The notes beneath the pieces are model-generated. The model was not told the origin of the DNA and did no database searches. It saw only the letters and a program-made list of their open reading frames with translations. Made by a program: the position numbers and the translations under genes. From NCBI GenBank assembly GCA_034401795.1, contig CM067372.1, positions 13,960,940 through 14,024,939 on the forward strand: a DNA stretch of 64,000 bases, read 5' to 3'. This document shows positions 43,940 through 54,135 of this stretch, one piece after another. The stretch is from Chaetoderma sp. LZ-2023a. Its lineage: Eukaryota > Mollusca > Caudofoveata > Chaetodermatida > Chaetodermatidae. How positions within the stretch are numbered: the stretch's first letter is position 1; each line of letters opens with the position of its first letter.

Positions 43940-44290
43940 AATGATAAACTTTTTTTGAAAATGTATCCTTGGAATGACTGACTCGGCTATCAAGCCAGTC
44001 ATTCCAGGGATAACTCTTTTCAATAGTTTTTGCTAGGCCTATTCACTCGAGAGCACTATGTTTACTAATCTAAATGTGTGATTTTAGCACTTAAGAATAC
44101 AAAACACGGGGGTCATGAGTACAACAATAGGTCTCTTATGGTTCTTAGGTGTAGAGTTAATTGCAAATAATGCATTTGCACACCAAGTGAAAACTTATTT
44201 TGAAAATTTCCCACTGGAATGACTGGCTCGGTTATCTAGCCAGTCATTCTAGTAAAAAATGTTCAAAAATAGTTTTCATTTGGTCTGCAA
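43940..44290. repeat. Palindromic GACTGGCTCG cores inside the hAT 3' flank
   Basis: Two hairpins (near 43970-44020 and 44213-44262) share the core TGGAATGACTGGCTCGG and CTAGCCAGTCATTC with the piggyBac-type MITEs at 35485 and 52469. Confidence 0.65.
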
Positions 44291-44315
44291 ATGGATAATT
44301 CTCACTGCTACAGCA

Positions 44316-45224
44316 TTATTGTTTTACAAAGTTTGACATATTTCCTGCCAGAAAAGATAGCATGTTGACCTTATCAGGTTTTAAGCAAGCACGATTGGGG
44401 TTAACAATCTGGCCTGCTTTGCTAAAGAGTCGTTCTGAGGGACAGCTTGTGGCAGTCACACAAAGATACTTCTTAGCAAAGTTGGCTAAGGTCGGATAGC
44501 TCTTTTCATGAATTTTCCACCAGTCTAGTGGATTGGAGTCTTGGTCTGGTTCAGGGGCACCTAAATACAATACAAGTTCACTATCTACTGGGAGAGTGTC
44601 TACTGAGCTACATTGATTGTCACTTGATTTCTTGGTTTTGACAAACAAACTTGCTAAGGTTTTCTTAGCTGGTGTGTGTTTAACATGGACATCGTTACTG
44701 ATAGACACAGGCTTGACATGTAGTGATACACTGATAGACACAGGCTTGACATGTAGTGATACATCCATACGAATTTTCTCCTTCACAGTGTGGTACTCCT
44801 CCTCGGTCAGATATTAATTCTTGAACTTAGGATCAAGAAAGGTTGCCACACATAGAAGTTCATTAATTTTATCGTCATTGTAACGTTTTGACAGAGATTT
44901 CTTTTTCGAATCTCGCATCTCGGTTGTCAAGTCATGAACAATTACATCATCCTCTGTTGGCGGATTGAGAACATTGACATTGATGACGTTAAGCAGAGGT
45001 TTCAATGAAGATACACTAACATATTTCTCCTGTGACAAAATATCGGTAAAGTCTCCTACACTTTCTAGGGCACTACACACTGCTTCCAAAACATGGGAAT
45101 CCTGCCAAGTAGGGACTAGTTGTTTAGTCTTCCGATCTAAATTTAATACTCTGGTAATGGCTGGCTCCTGCTCAACTATCCTCTTCATCATGGCAAACTT
45201 GGCTCCCCATCTAGTGGCACAATC
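44316..45224 (-). pseudogene. hAT transposase exon 2 with one stop codon
   Basis: The exon begins after a minus-strand acceptor (TATTCACAG) with DCATRWGAKFAMMKRIVEQE, a typical hAT block. It ends with the C-terminal dimerisation region (SCPSERLFSKAGQIVNP, then NMLSFLAGN). A TAA near 44814-44816 interrupts it at CATFLDPKFKN; the same frame continues on both sides. Joined to exon 1 it would give about 634 codons, a normal hAT length. The single stop suggests recent inactivation. Confidence 0.88.
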
Positions 45225-45239
45225 CTGTGAATAGATAAG

Positions 45240-45560
45240 ATTAAGACATATTCATCTTAGGGCTTGCAAATGAACAATTTAGTCAATGTCCATATCATAG
45301 TAACTTAGCCAGTCATTCCAGCGGTAAATTTTCAAAAAATAATTTTATCTTAGGGCTTGCAAATGAACAATTTAGGATAACATATCTAATTCTAACAGAA
45401 TAATATGGGTCAATGTCCTCATCATAGTAACTTAGCAAGTCATTCCAGCGGTAAATTTTCAAAAAATAATTTTATCTTAGGGCTTGCAAATGAACAATTT
45501 AGGATGACATATCTAATTCTAACTGAATTAAATGGGTCAATGTCCTCATCATAGTCATCT
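45240..45560. repeat. Tandem repeat of about 120 bp in the hAT intron
   Basis: Two to three units with TTAGCCAGTCATTCCAGCGG and TTAGGGCTTGCAAATGAACA lie between the two transposase exons. They contain half of the GACTGGCT hairpin core. Confidence 0.7.
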
Positions 45561-45687
45561 TGCCGGCTAAGCGGTCAAGCGTTACTAAGGCAACAACTAC
45601 TGGCCTACTATAGAAATAATACACCACATACTGTGCTTGACTGATCAACCATTTTCATCCCAAACACACATAATAGATGAATTCTGC

Positions 45688-45762
45688 TGAATATTTGAAT
45701 AATTATTTTACTGAAAACTATTATAATGATTCAGTTAAACTATCACTGCAAATATTCAGCAA
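45688..45762. repeat. Palindromic hairpin repeat inside the hAT
   Basis: TGCTGAATATTTGAAT and AAATATTCAGCA arms surround an imperfect centre. It belongs to the same family as 12234 and 57761. Confidence 0.55.
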
Positions 45763-45816
45763 GAGTACATGTAGGCCTACTATATGTAAACTACAATATA
45801 TAGATAACAAACTTAC

Positions 45817-46812
45817 TGTAATCAGCTGATGCTTTGGAAATCCAAGGGTTTCCTGCGCCTCCTTGAGCTCGCGTCGCTTCTTCCAGCTGGTAGAGAATGT
45901 CGACACAATCGTACGGCATACACCTAACGTTCTCGAGATACGCTTATCGTTCATTGCACCATTTACTGCTAGATGCAAATTGTGGCCAAAGCATGACATG
46001 TTAATCCAATCCAGATCTCGTAGAGCCTTTTTTATGTTGCTGCCGTTATCCGTCGTCATGCACACATGCTTGTCAGTGCTAAGTCCCCAGTTTGCAAAAC
46101 ATTCTGTCAAAGTTTGTCCGATGTTATCTGCCGTATGGTCATTTGGAAAATACAATGTTTCTAACACACGAGCCTGTAGGGTCCACGTCCTATCGATGAA
46201 ATGGACGGTCAGGCCAAGATACGGCACCATATTTTCTGATGACCAAAGATCCGTGGTAGTAGCAAAGTAGTCTGCACATTTCAGTTCATCGACGATCTTA
46301 TTGCGCACCTCAATATAGAACTGCGGAATCGCAGTATCGCCAAAGTAATTACGACCAGGCAATTTGTACCGGCTGTCAAACTGTGAGAGCATGTTAATGA
46401 AGTGATCGTTGTCTACTGTGTATATAGGAATCATACCTCCGGCTAAGTATCGCGTCACTGCTTCAGTCAGGCGTTTGTGTCGTGGATGCGATTTCTCGTA
46501 GATCGTTCCTTTACAGAATGACTCACTTATCTTCTGCTGCTTTCGCGGCATTGTCTCTGTCTCATCATCAAGGGTTAAATCGTCACTCTTTCGTTTACCA
46601 GGCGTGAACGTCAGTTGCAAAAATGCTTGCGGATGATGCTTGCGTAAATGAAATCGTAAATTAGAGGTGTTACCACCTCTGGCGCACACAGACTCTTTAC
46701 ACAATTTACACACTGGCTTTTCTTCATCAGTTGCTTTACCGTCATCGCCTGCTATAAATCCGAAATGTAACCAAACGGGAGACGTTCCCTTGGCTTTAGG
46801 AATCAATTCCAT
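45817..46812 (-). CDS. hAT transposase exon 1 (BED finger and catalytic N-terminal part)
   Basis: This exon has 332 codons from ATG at 46812 to a donor (ACA|gtaagt at 45817/45816). A BED-type zinc finger is visible (VWLHFGF, PVCKLCKESV, SNLRFHLRKHHP: Cys-Cys...His-His). The hAT core follows with the DLWSSENMVPYLGLTVHFID block and DNGSNIKKALRDLDW, matching the first catalytic Asp region and the conserved C-x-x-H segment (MSCFGHNLHLAV). It is open throughout. The partner exon at 44316-45224 carries a stop. Confidence 0.9.
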
Positions 46813-48423
46813 AGTATTGAAAAGATATAATCGTCCGAAATTAATTTTAAAACATTAATACTAGTATGGGCTAGGACGGCTATATTTATAAAAAGGTCTT
46901 CTTGAGCTTGGGTCACATGACGATCAATAATTTATCAATAATTTGTATGAATAGAATGGATTAATAGCCTAATAATAGGGCCATTGATTTCGCGGTGATC
47001 AGAGTGTGTGACCTATACTCTTGTTTTCTTTACCAAAAAATTTAAAAAATCAGTAAAGTTGAAACACTTTTTCCAAAATAATTTTAGTGATATTTGTTAT
47101 CAAGAACAGCACAACAAATTTGAAGGAAATTTTTTTCAAAATAATCATTTGATCATATACTACATATTATGCATTCAAAATTCTGCCACTGTATATCGAA
47201 GGGTTAGGCGGCCAGGGCGGGCAATCAATAGTCTTAGTTAAATTAGTCAATAAACGCTGGACACATACAGGTTTGAATGAGCATTCTTTCTCAATTCTAG
47301 TTTTGACAAGGATTTATTGTATGATCACCACGCGCAAAGCGAAAGTTAACAATAGGTGTCGACCTTGTAATGCCGTCAATAGCGTCATCAGAATGGAATG
47401 TGGATGGAGTATTCCCGTAATGATAATCAGAACGAGGCTGAGCTGTGTTTATTTTAATTTATTCTTGAGCATAATGACGTCAAACGCGTCATCATCACCC
47501 TTTATGGCGGACATTTATCGGAAATTGCGTTGCAAAAAAACTTTGAAATTTTATAGTTAAATGACCTTTATTGGCATAGAAAATCGTTACACAATGAAGG
47601 ATTAATATAATATGAACTGAACAGGTATGGATATAACAATAAGGCATGATAAATTTGTAGATATTTCAGCATTTTTACTTTTCAGTGCCGATAAAATGTA
47701 CTTATGACTTTCAAATCTCGTGAGATTTGCGCGAGATTCGCGAGACTTGGCGGTTGTGATTACTTCCGGGTTGGATTTTGACAGTTTTTGTTTACGACAA
47801 AATGATCATTGCAAACTCTACAAATAATATTTTTTATAATATTTCGATATTTCGGTATTGAAAATATCATTCCGGTATGACAACCGGTATGGGTATGATA
47901 CCGGTATTCGGTATCATACCGAAATACCGTGAAGCCCTACTTAGTGGACCTAACAGGTACAAGTATGGACCCTTCATGGACGAATAATAGCTGAGATATA
48001 GACCATTACATCTCATTCTCTACCATTAAAAGGTTCACTTTCTAAATCCCCATAGAAAGCAATGGTGAATAAGTCGATAATTTAATTTGCTTATAAAAAA
48101 TTCAGCCCAAAGCGGATTTTTGCGGATTTTGGATATGTTATTAAGGACATAATTCTGCGTTGAATGGCGTTAAAATTGTGGTACCCAATTATTTCCTGGT
48201 TCGGCCAGTTTTTGGCTTAATTCTACTACACTACAATGAGACCATTATGCCTAACCTAGTTTGTTTTGACAAGCAGGTGAGTTTGTCATACTGAAGTATG
48301 GAGTTATTCCTAATTAACTCTAGTGAGAACAGCCTAAGTTATAGTCTTAAAAGGTGCTAGCTTTGAATCATGTTTTATGGTTTGATCATGTATATGTATT
48401 TCTGCAAGGGTTTAAATTGCCAG

Positions 48424-48424
<1 letters not shown>

Positions 48425-48453
<29 letters not shown>
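48425..48453. repeat. TA dinucleotide microsatellite
   Basis: About fourteen TA repeats lie in the AP5Z1 intron. Confidence 0.95.
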
Positions 48454-48455
<2 letters not shown>

Positions 48456-48671
48456 CTGTATTATTGATTTACATTTTCCAGGCGTTGCTACCCTCATCCT
48501 TCATTCCGCTTGTGGCATGTCCTCATTGCTAATCTAACTGTTCCTAGAGAGAGAAATGCAGCACATTAATCAGCCCACATACAGTTTATAGTCGTCAGTA
48601 AACATTGACATGCATTGCAAAACCCACTGAGTAGCATAGAGTATACAGTATATTTGGATATTCACATAGCA

Positions 48672-51600
48672 TGGTCAGGATTTACAGCGCCAATGCTCAT
48701 CATGTTGTTTATACGATAGCACCAATGCTCATCATGTTGTTTATATGATAGCACCAATGCTCATCATGTTGTTTATACAATAGCGCCAATGCTCATCATG
48801 TTGTTTATACGATAGCACCAATGCTCATCATGTTGTTTCTACGATAGCGCCAATGCTCATCATGTTGTTTATACGATAGCGCCAATGCTCATCATGTTGT
48901 TTATACGATAGCGCCAATGCTCATCATGTTGTTTATACGATAGCGCCAATGCTCATCATGTTTGTTTATACGATAGCACCAATGCTCATCATGTTGTTTA
49001 TACAATAGCACCAATGCTCATCATGTTGTTTATACGATAGCACCAATGCTCATCATGTTGTTTATACAATAGCACCAATGCTCATCATGTTGTTTGTACG
49101 ATAGCACCAATGCTCATCATGTTGTTTATACAATAGCACCAATGCTCATCATGTTGTTTATACGATAACGCCAATGCTCATCATGTTGTTTATATGATAG
49201 CACCAATGCTCATCATGTTGTTTATACGATAGCGCCAATGCTCATCATGTTGTTTATACGATAGCGCCAATGCTCATCATGTTTGTTTATACGATAGCAC
49301 CAATGCTCATCATGTTGTTTATACAATAGCACCAATGCTCATCATGTTGTTTGTACGATAGCACCAATGCTCATCATGTTGTTTATATGATAGCACCAAT
49401 GCTCATCATGTTGTTTATACGATAGCACCAATGCTCATCATGTTCTTTGTACGATAGCACCAGTGCTCATCATGTTGTTTATACGATAGCACCAATGCTC
49501 ATCATGTTGTTTATACGATAGCACCAATGCTCATCATGTTGTTTGTACGATAGCACCAATGCTCATCATGTTGTTTATACGATAGCACCAATGCTCATCA
49601 GGTTGTTTATATGATAGCACCAATGCTCATCATGTTGTTTATACGATAGCACCAATGCTCATCATGTTGTTTATACGATAGCACCAATGCTCATCATGTT
49701 GTTTGTACCATAGCACCAATGCTCATCATGTTGTTTATACGATAGCGCCAATGCTCATCAGGTTGTTTATACGATAGCGCCAATGCTCATCATGTTGTTT
49801 GTACGATAGCTCCAATGCTCATCATGTTGTTTATATGATAGCACCAATGCTCATCATGTTGTTTATACGATAGCACCAATGCTCATCAGGTTGTTTATAC
49901 GATAGCGCCAATGCTCATCATGTTGTTTATACGATAGCACCAATGCTCATCATGTTGTTTATACGATAGCACCAATGCTCATCATGTTGTTTACACGATA
50001 GCACCAATGCTCATCATGTTGTTTATACGATAGCACCAATGCTCATCATGTTGTTTATACGATAGCACCAATGCTCATCATGTTGTTTGTACGATAGCAC
50101 CAATGCTCATCATGTTGTTTATACGATAGCACCAATGCTCATCATGTTGTTTATACAATAGCACCAATGCTCATCATGTTGTTTGTACCATAGCACCAAT
50201 GCTCATCATGTTGTTTATACGATAGCGCCAATGCTCATCAGGTTGTTTATACGATAGCGCCAATGCTCATCATGGTGTTTGTACGATAGCTCCAATGCTC
50301 ATCAGGTTGTTTATACGATAGCGCCAATGCTCATCATGTTGTTTATACGATAGCGCCAATGCTCATCAGGTTGTTTATACGATAGCGCCAATGCTCATCA
50401 TGTTGTTTATACGATAGCGCCAATGCTCATCATGTTGTTTATACGATAGCACCAATGCTCATCATGTTGTTTATACAATAGCACCAATGCTCATCATGTT
50501 GTTTATACGATAGCACCAATGCTCATCATGTTGTTTGTACGATAGCACCAATGCTCATCATGTTGTTTATACGATAGCACCAATGCTCATCAGGTTGTTT
50601 ATACGATAGCACCAATGCTCATCATGTTGTTTATACGATAGCCCCAATGCTCATCAGGTTGTTTATACGATAGCACCAATGCTCATCATGTTGTTTATAC
50701 GATAGCACCAATGCTCATCATGTTGTTTATACGATAGCACCAATGCTCATCATGTTGTTTGTACAATAGCACCAATGCTCATCATGTTGTTTATACGATA
50801 GCACCAATGCTCATCATGTTGTTTATACGATAGCACCAATGCTCATCATGTTGTTTATACGATAGCACCAATGCTCATCATGTTGTTTGTACGATAGCAC
50901 CAATGCTCATCATGTTGTTTATATGATAGCACCAATGCTCATCATGTTGTTTATACAATAGCACCAATGCTCATCATGTTGTTTGTACAATAGCACCAAT
51001 GCTCATCATGTTGTTTATACGATAGCACCAATGCTCATCAGGTTGTTTATACGATAGCACCAATGCTCATCATGTTGTTTATATGATAGCACCAATGCTC
51101 ATCATGTTGTTTATACGATAGCACCAATGCTCATCATGTTGTTTGTACAATAGCACCAATGCTCATCATGTTGTTTATATGATAGCACCAATGCTCATCA
51201 GGTTGTTTATACGATAGCGCCAATGCTCATCATGTTGTTTGTACGATAGCACCAATGCTCATCAGGTTGTTTATACGATAGCGCCAATGCTCATCAGGTT
51301 GTTTATACGATAGCGCCAATGCTCATCAGGTTGTTTATACGATAGCGCCAATGCTCATCATGTTGTTTATACGATAGCACCAATGCTCATCATGTTGTTT
51401 GTACAATAGCACCAATGCTCATCATGTTGTTTATACGATAGCACCAATGCTCATCATGTTGTTTATATGATAGCACCAATGCTTATCATGTTGTTTATAC
51501 GATAGCACCAATGCTCATCAGGTTGTTTATACGATAGCACCATTGCTCATCATGTTATTTATATGATAGCACCAATGCTCATCGTTATTTATATGATAGC

Positions 51601-51705
51601 ACCAATGCTCATCAGGTTGTTTATACGATAGCGCCAATGCTCATCATGTTTATATGATAGGGCCAATGCTCATCATGTTGTTTATATGATAGTGACAAGC
51701 TCAGG
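48672..51705. repeat. 32-bp satellite array, about 95 units
   Basis: The unit is GCACCAATGCTCATCATG followed by TTGTTTATACGATA. Variants are mainly GCACC/GCGCC, CATG/CAGG and TATAC/TGTAC/TATAT. It fills 3 kb of the largest AP5Z1 intron. I see no similarity to an AP5Z1 splice junction. Confidence 0.96.
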
Positions 51706-51911
51706 GCTCAGTTCCTCTGGCTATGGTTTTGCAAGATATGAGATAGGGGCACAAATGTTTTTTATCATCTGATATTATCTTCTTTCCTTTCTGCCTAGCT
51801 ATATATGCTGAACAGTTTCACCGGTAATGCCTCTGGAACGACAATTCTACAGATGTTACTGTATCCTGACCAACAATATGTAGCGTATTAGACCAGCGTC
51901 AGGGAAGTTCT

Positions 51912-51955
51912 GACGAAGATTGTTCTAATTACAGTTAAGATTGTTCTAATTACAG
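51912..51955 (+). repeat. Two-copy duplication of the AP5Z1 exon-51956 acceptor
   Basis: AGATTGTTCTAATTACAGTT occurs twice in tandem (22-bp period). The second copy provides the acceptor used by the exon, and the first is an upstream decoy. Confidence 0.85.
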
Positions 51956-52107
51956 TTGGCGACGCGGTGTCAGGATCTAATTCCTCGTGTTATTCTCTGT
52001 CTAACCAAAGTTCTACAGCAGCAAGGTCAAGGACACCTGGATTCAGAAAGTCGTGAGGCAGTTACTGAGCGTGCTCAAGAATTGATCAATCTGTTAAAAC
52101 TACCAAA
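51956..52107 (+). CDS. AP5Z1: AP5Z1 exon (152 bp)
   Basis: The acceptor TAATTACAG and donor gtaagt give an exon entering in phase 0 and leaving two bases. LATRCQDLIPRVILCLTKVL matches human LASRSQDLIPRASLLLSKM, and TERAQELINLLKLP matches TRATELLTLLKMP, both as recalled. This is strong evidence for AP5Z1 identity. Confidence 0.94.
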
Positions 52108-52468
52108 GTAAGTGTAATGAAGGGAAAAATATGAATACAAGGCATTAGAAATTAGACATTTCACACAGTTTGCATATTTCATGTTTAGCTCATCTTCCAC
52201 ACACATTCTTTGTTCTGTAGGTAATAGAGCCATACAGACCACACAATAACAAAGGCAGGTGTAAGAATCTACACATACTTAGCATCCCTCATGGGTTGAT
52301 GATAATCAGAGTTAGTAGACCCTCGACCCACACAGATATTTTGAGATCGTTTATATCAACCAAGATTTTCATTTGCCGAAATTCATAGGCTACTGTTTAA
52401 AATTGTTGACATTTTCTGTCATTTGTGCTATTGATCAGTATATGTGCATCCTAAGCAATCTTCATCAA

Positions 52469-52686
52469 CCCTTTAACACGCGTATCAACCAAAAACGGCT
52501 TGTGCAGTGGTCTTGAGAAATGTCCATTTGCAGACCAAGAAGACTGTTTTTGAAAATTTACCATTGGAATGACTGGCTCGATAAGCGAGCCAGTTATTCC
52601 AATGGCAAATTTTCAAAGTTTTCTCTTGGTCTGCAAATGTACATTTTCTACGAGAAAATTTCACTTTTTTTGAACAAATTTGAGGG
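52469..52686. mobile_element. piggyBac-type palindromic MITE
   Basis: It starts CCCTTTAACACG (left flank TCAA) and ends GAGGG|TTAA. The centre TGGCTCGATAAGCGAGCCA is close to a perfect palindrome, with arms containing CCATTTGCAGACCAAGA. It belongs to the same family as 35485-35716. Confidence 0.65.
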
Positions 52687-52785
52687 TTAAAAGTTTAGCA
52701 GCCACACCATATTCTAGTCAGTAAATTAACGTATATTCTCACGTAGCTTACTACTTCAGCGATAGTGTGTGTTTGTCATTTCCAG

Positions 52786-52833
52786 CTTTGCATCATCAAT
52801 GTTGAATCCATCGTCTGAAGTTGAAACTGGCAG
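52786..52833 (+). CDS. AP5Z1: AP5Z1 small exon (48 bp)
   Basis: The exon lies between CATTTCCAG and gtttgt. With carried bases it reads NFASSMLNPSSEVETG, equivalent to human FVLTPSTEV as recalled. It is phase 2 on both sides. Confidence 0.85.
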
Positions 52834-53128
52834 GTTTGTATCTAAACTATCATTACCATGTATTCAGGAACACGCACCCGCCCGCCTGCCCGCCCACCCG
52901 CACGCACACACTTGTCATATCCAGTGCTTGTCAGCATTTCCACTTATGTTGCGGTTGCCTGAACACACGCATCACCACTGAAAACCTCAATTTTATAACA
53001 GTCATACAGATAAGCTGTTGAATATTTTGAAACTATTTTAATTGTAAGAAGATATCAATGTACGATTTACCAGAATTTAAGTCATCGAGACTATGTCCTA
53101 TTTGGTCAATGTGGCTGAAAGTTTTAAG

Positions 53129-53340
53129 CTTTAATGATCAATCCGATCAAATTGTCTTATGAAGTGCTCTTGTGGGATGTCCATTATGCAGACTAAAAGA
53201 ACATTTTTGAAGATTTACTACAGTAATTACTGGTCTGTTAACCGAGTCAGTCATTCGTGAAGTAAAAATTCAAAAATAGTCTGACCTTGCAAATGGACAC
53301 AAACTAAGCAATTCCTGTTATTTTCTTGACCATTAAGGTG
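53129..53340. mobile_element. Diverged piggyBac-type MITE
   Basis: It runs from CTTTAATGATCAAT to TTGACCATTAAGGTG with TTAA-like flanks. The core reads TAATTACTGGTCTGTTAACC. It is an older member of the 35485 family. Confidence 0.45.
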
Positions 53341-53485
53341 TTAATATGAGTTTAATGAGGCAGACATGTTCAGCCAACTGGCGAAACACATGTAATGTCA
53401 CACTGCCGTGACACAAAGTATTAATAATTCATACTTTGATCTGTCTGGCCTGTTGTAAAGTTATATCATTGATTTATTTTCTCAG

Positions 53486-53573
53486 GTGGCACACAGACAA
53501 TCATTCTCAATCTGCCATTCTTAGAGCCACGCATAAGATTCTGACAACCACCGCTATACAAAGACATTCATAA
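53486..53573 (+). CDS. AP5Z1: AP5Z1 terminal exon with stop
   Basis: After the acceptor TTTTCTCAG the peptide RWHTDNHSQSAILRATHKIL ends TTTAIQRHS and TAA (53571-53573). Human RYHRDANTALPLALRTV aligns as recalled. The C-terminus is shorter than human by about 10 residues. Confidence 0.9.
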
Positions 53574-53783
53574 ACCACCAGGCCATCAGTAAACTGGAGC
53601 CAGTATCAAGCATACAGCGCTTCACAAAGACATTCGGATACTACTAAGACGCCACTATGCCAGTAATAGTGCCAGTATCAAACATAGCGCTCCACACAAA
53701 CACATAAACCACAATGCTATCAACACGCCAGAAGCATGATCAATAGAGATGGTAACATATAGTCCAGGAGCTAAAGCTAGGTC
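53574..53783 (+). other. AP5Z1 3' untranslated region
   Basis: Short imperfect copies of the terminal exon end recur here (CACAAAGACATTCGG; CACATAAACCACAATGC beside CATTCATAAACCACCAGGCC). I did not identify a clear polyadenylation signal before the transposon at 53784. Confidence 0.5.
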
Positions 53784-53897
53784 AGAATCGTGACGTAGCA
53801 CACCCAGTATTCGGAAGGTCTGACACTTGCTGTGGCTTGGGGGACATGTCCCACACATTTTAAGCCCTGTTGTACAAACAAATTGTGGTAGCACTAA
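53784..53897 (+). repeat. Left terminal inverted repeat of the 53.8-57.2 kb element
   Basis: This is the inverted partner of 57075-57188. Conserved blocks are AGAAT, CGTAGCACACCCAGTATTC, GTTGTACAA and AAATTGTGGTA. Confidence 0.7.
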
Positions 53898-54135
53898 TTA
53901 GTTATCCTGATTTCTTTGCAAAGGGGGTCTAGGCTTTGGCTGTATCCACAGTGCACAACGATATAAGCATGATCGTGTCATAACTCAAAGTAATATCGTA
54001 TTAGATTCACCATATATGATATTTAGACGGATATCGACCTAACATATATCCAACATACATTTTGCATGCATATACCAAAGGCGAGGGTGAAATGTGAAGG
54101 TTATATTTTATGTATGTATACTAACTCCATCATAG

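Larger units (their letters stand above)
43368..47939 (-). mobile_element. hAT DNA transposon with 8-bp target duplication
   Basis: The ends are TAGGGCTTCACGGTAT and its complement ATACCGTGAAGCCCTA. CTTAGTGG is duplicated exactly at 43360-43367 and 47940-47947. An 8-bp duplication plus a BED-finger/hAT transposase gene on the minus strand identifies the superfamily. Subterminal regions are rich in ACCGGTAT motifs. Length is 4572 bp. Confidence 0.95.
36710..48233 (-). mobile_element. TIR DNA element of about 625 bp split by DIRS copy 5 and a hAT
   Basis: Both ends start TAGTGTAGTAGAATTA in inverted orientation (36710 and, complementary, 48233). The inverted arms are roughly 170-190 bp, sharing for example CAGAATTATGTCCTTA and AATCCGCAAAAATCC. 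CAA flanks each end, a possible 3-bp target duplication. After removing DIRS (36866-43184) and hAT with its duplication (43368-47947), about 625 bp remain. They contain the 3' end of the gene family seen intact at 54136-56727. Confidence 0.75.

Noticed and set aside
48672-51705. CRISPR-like regular spacing
   Set aside because: Units are contiguous with no unique spacers, and the context is a spliced animal gene.
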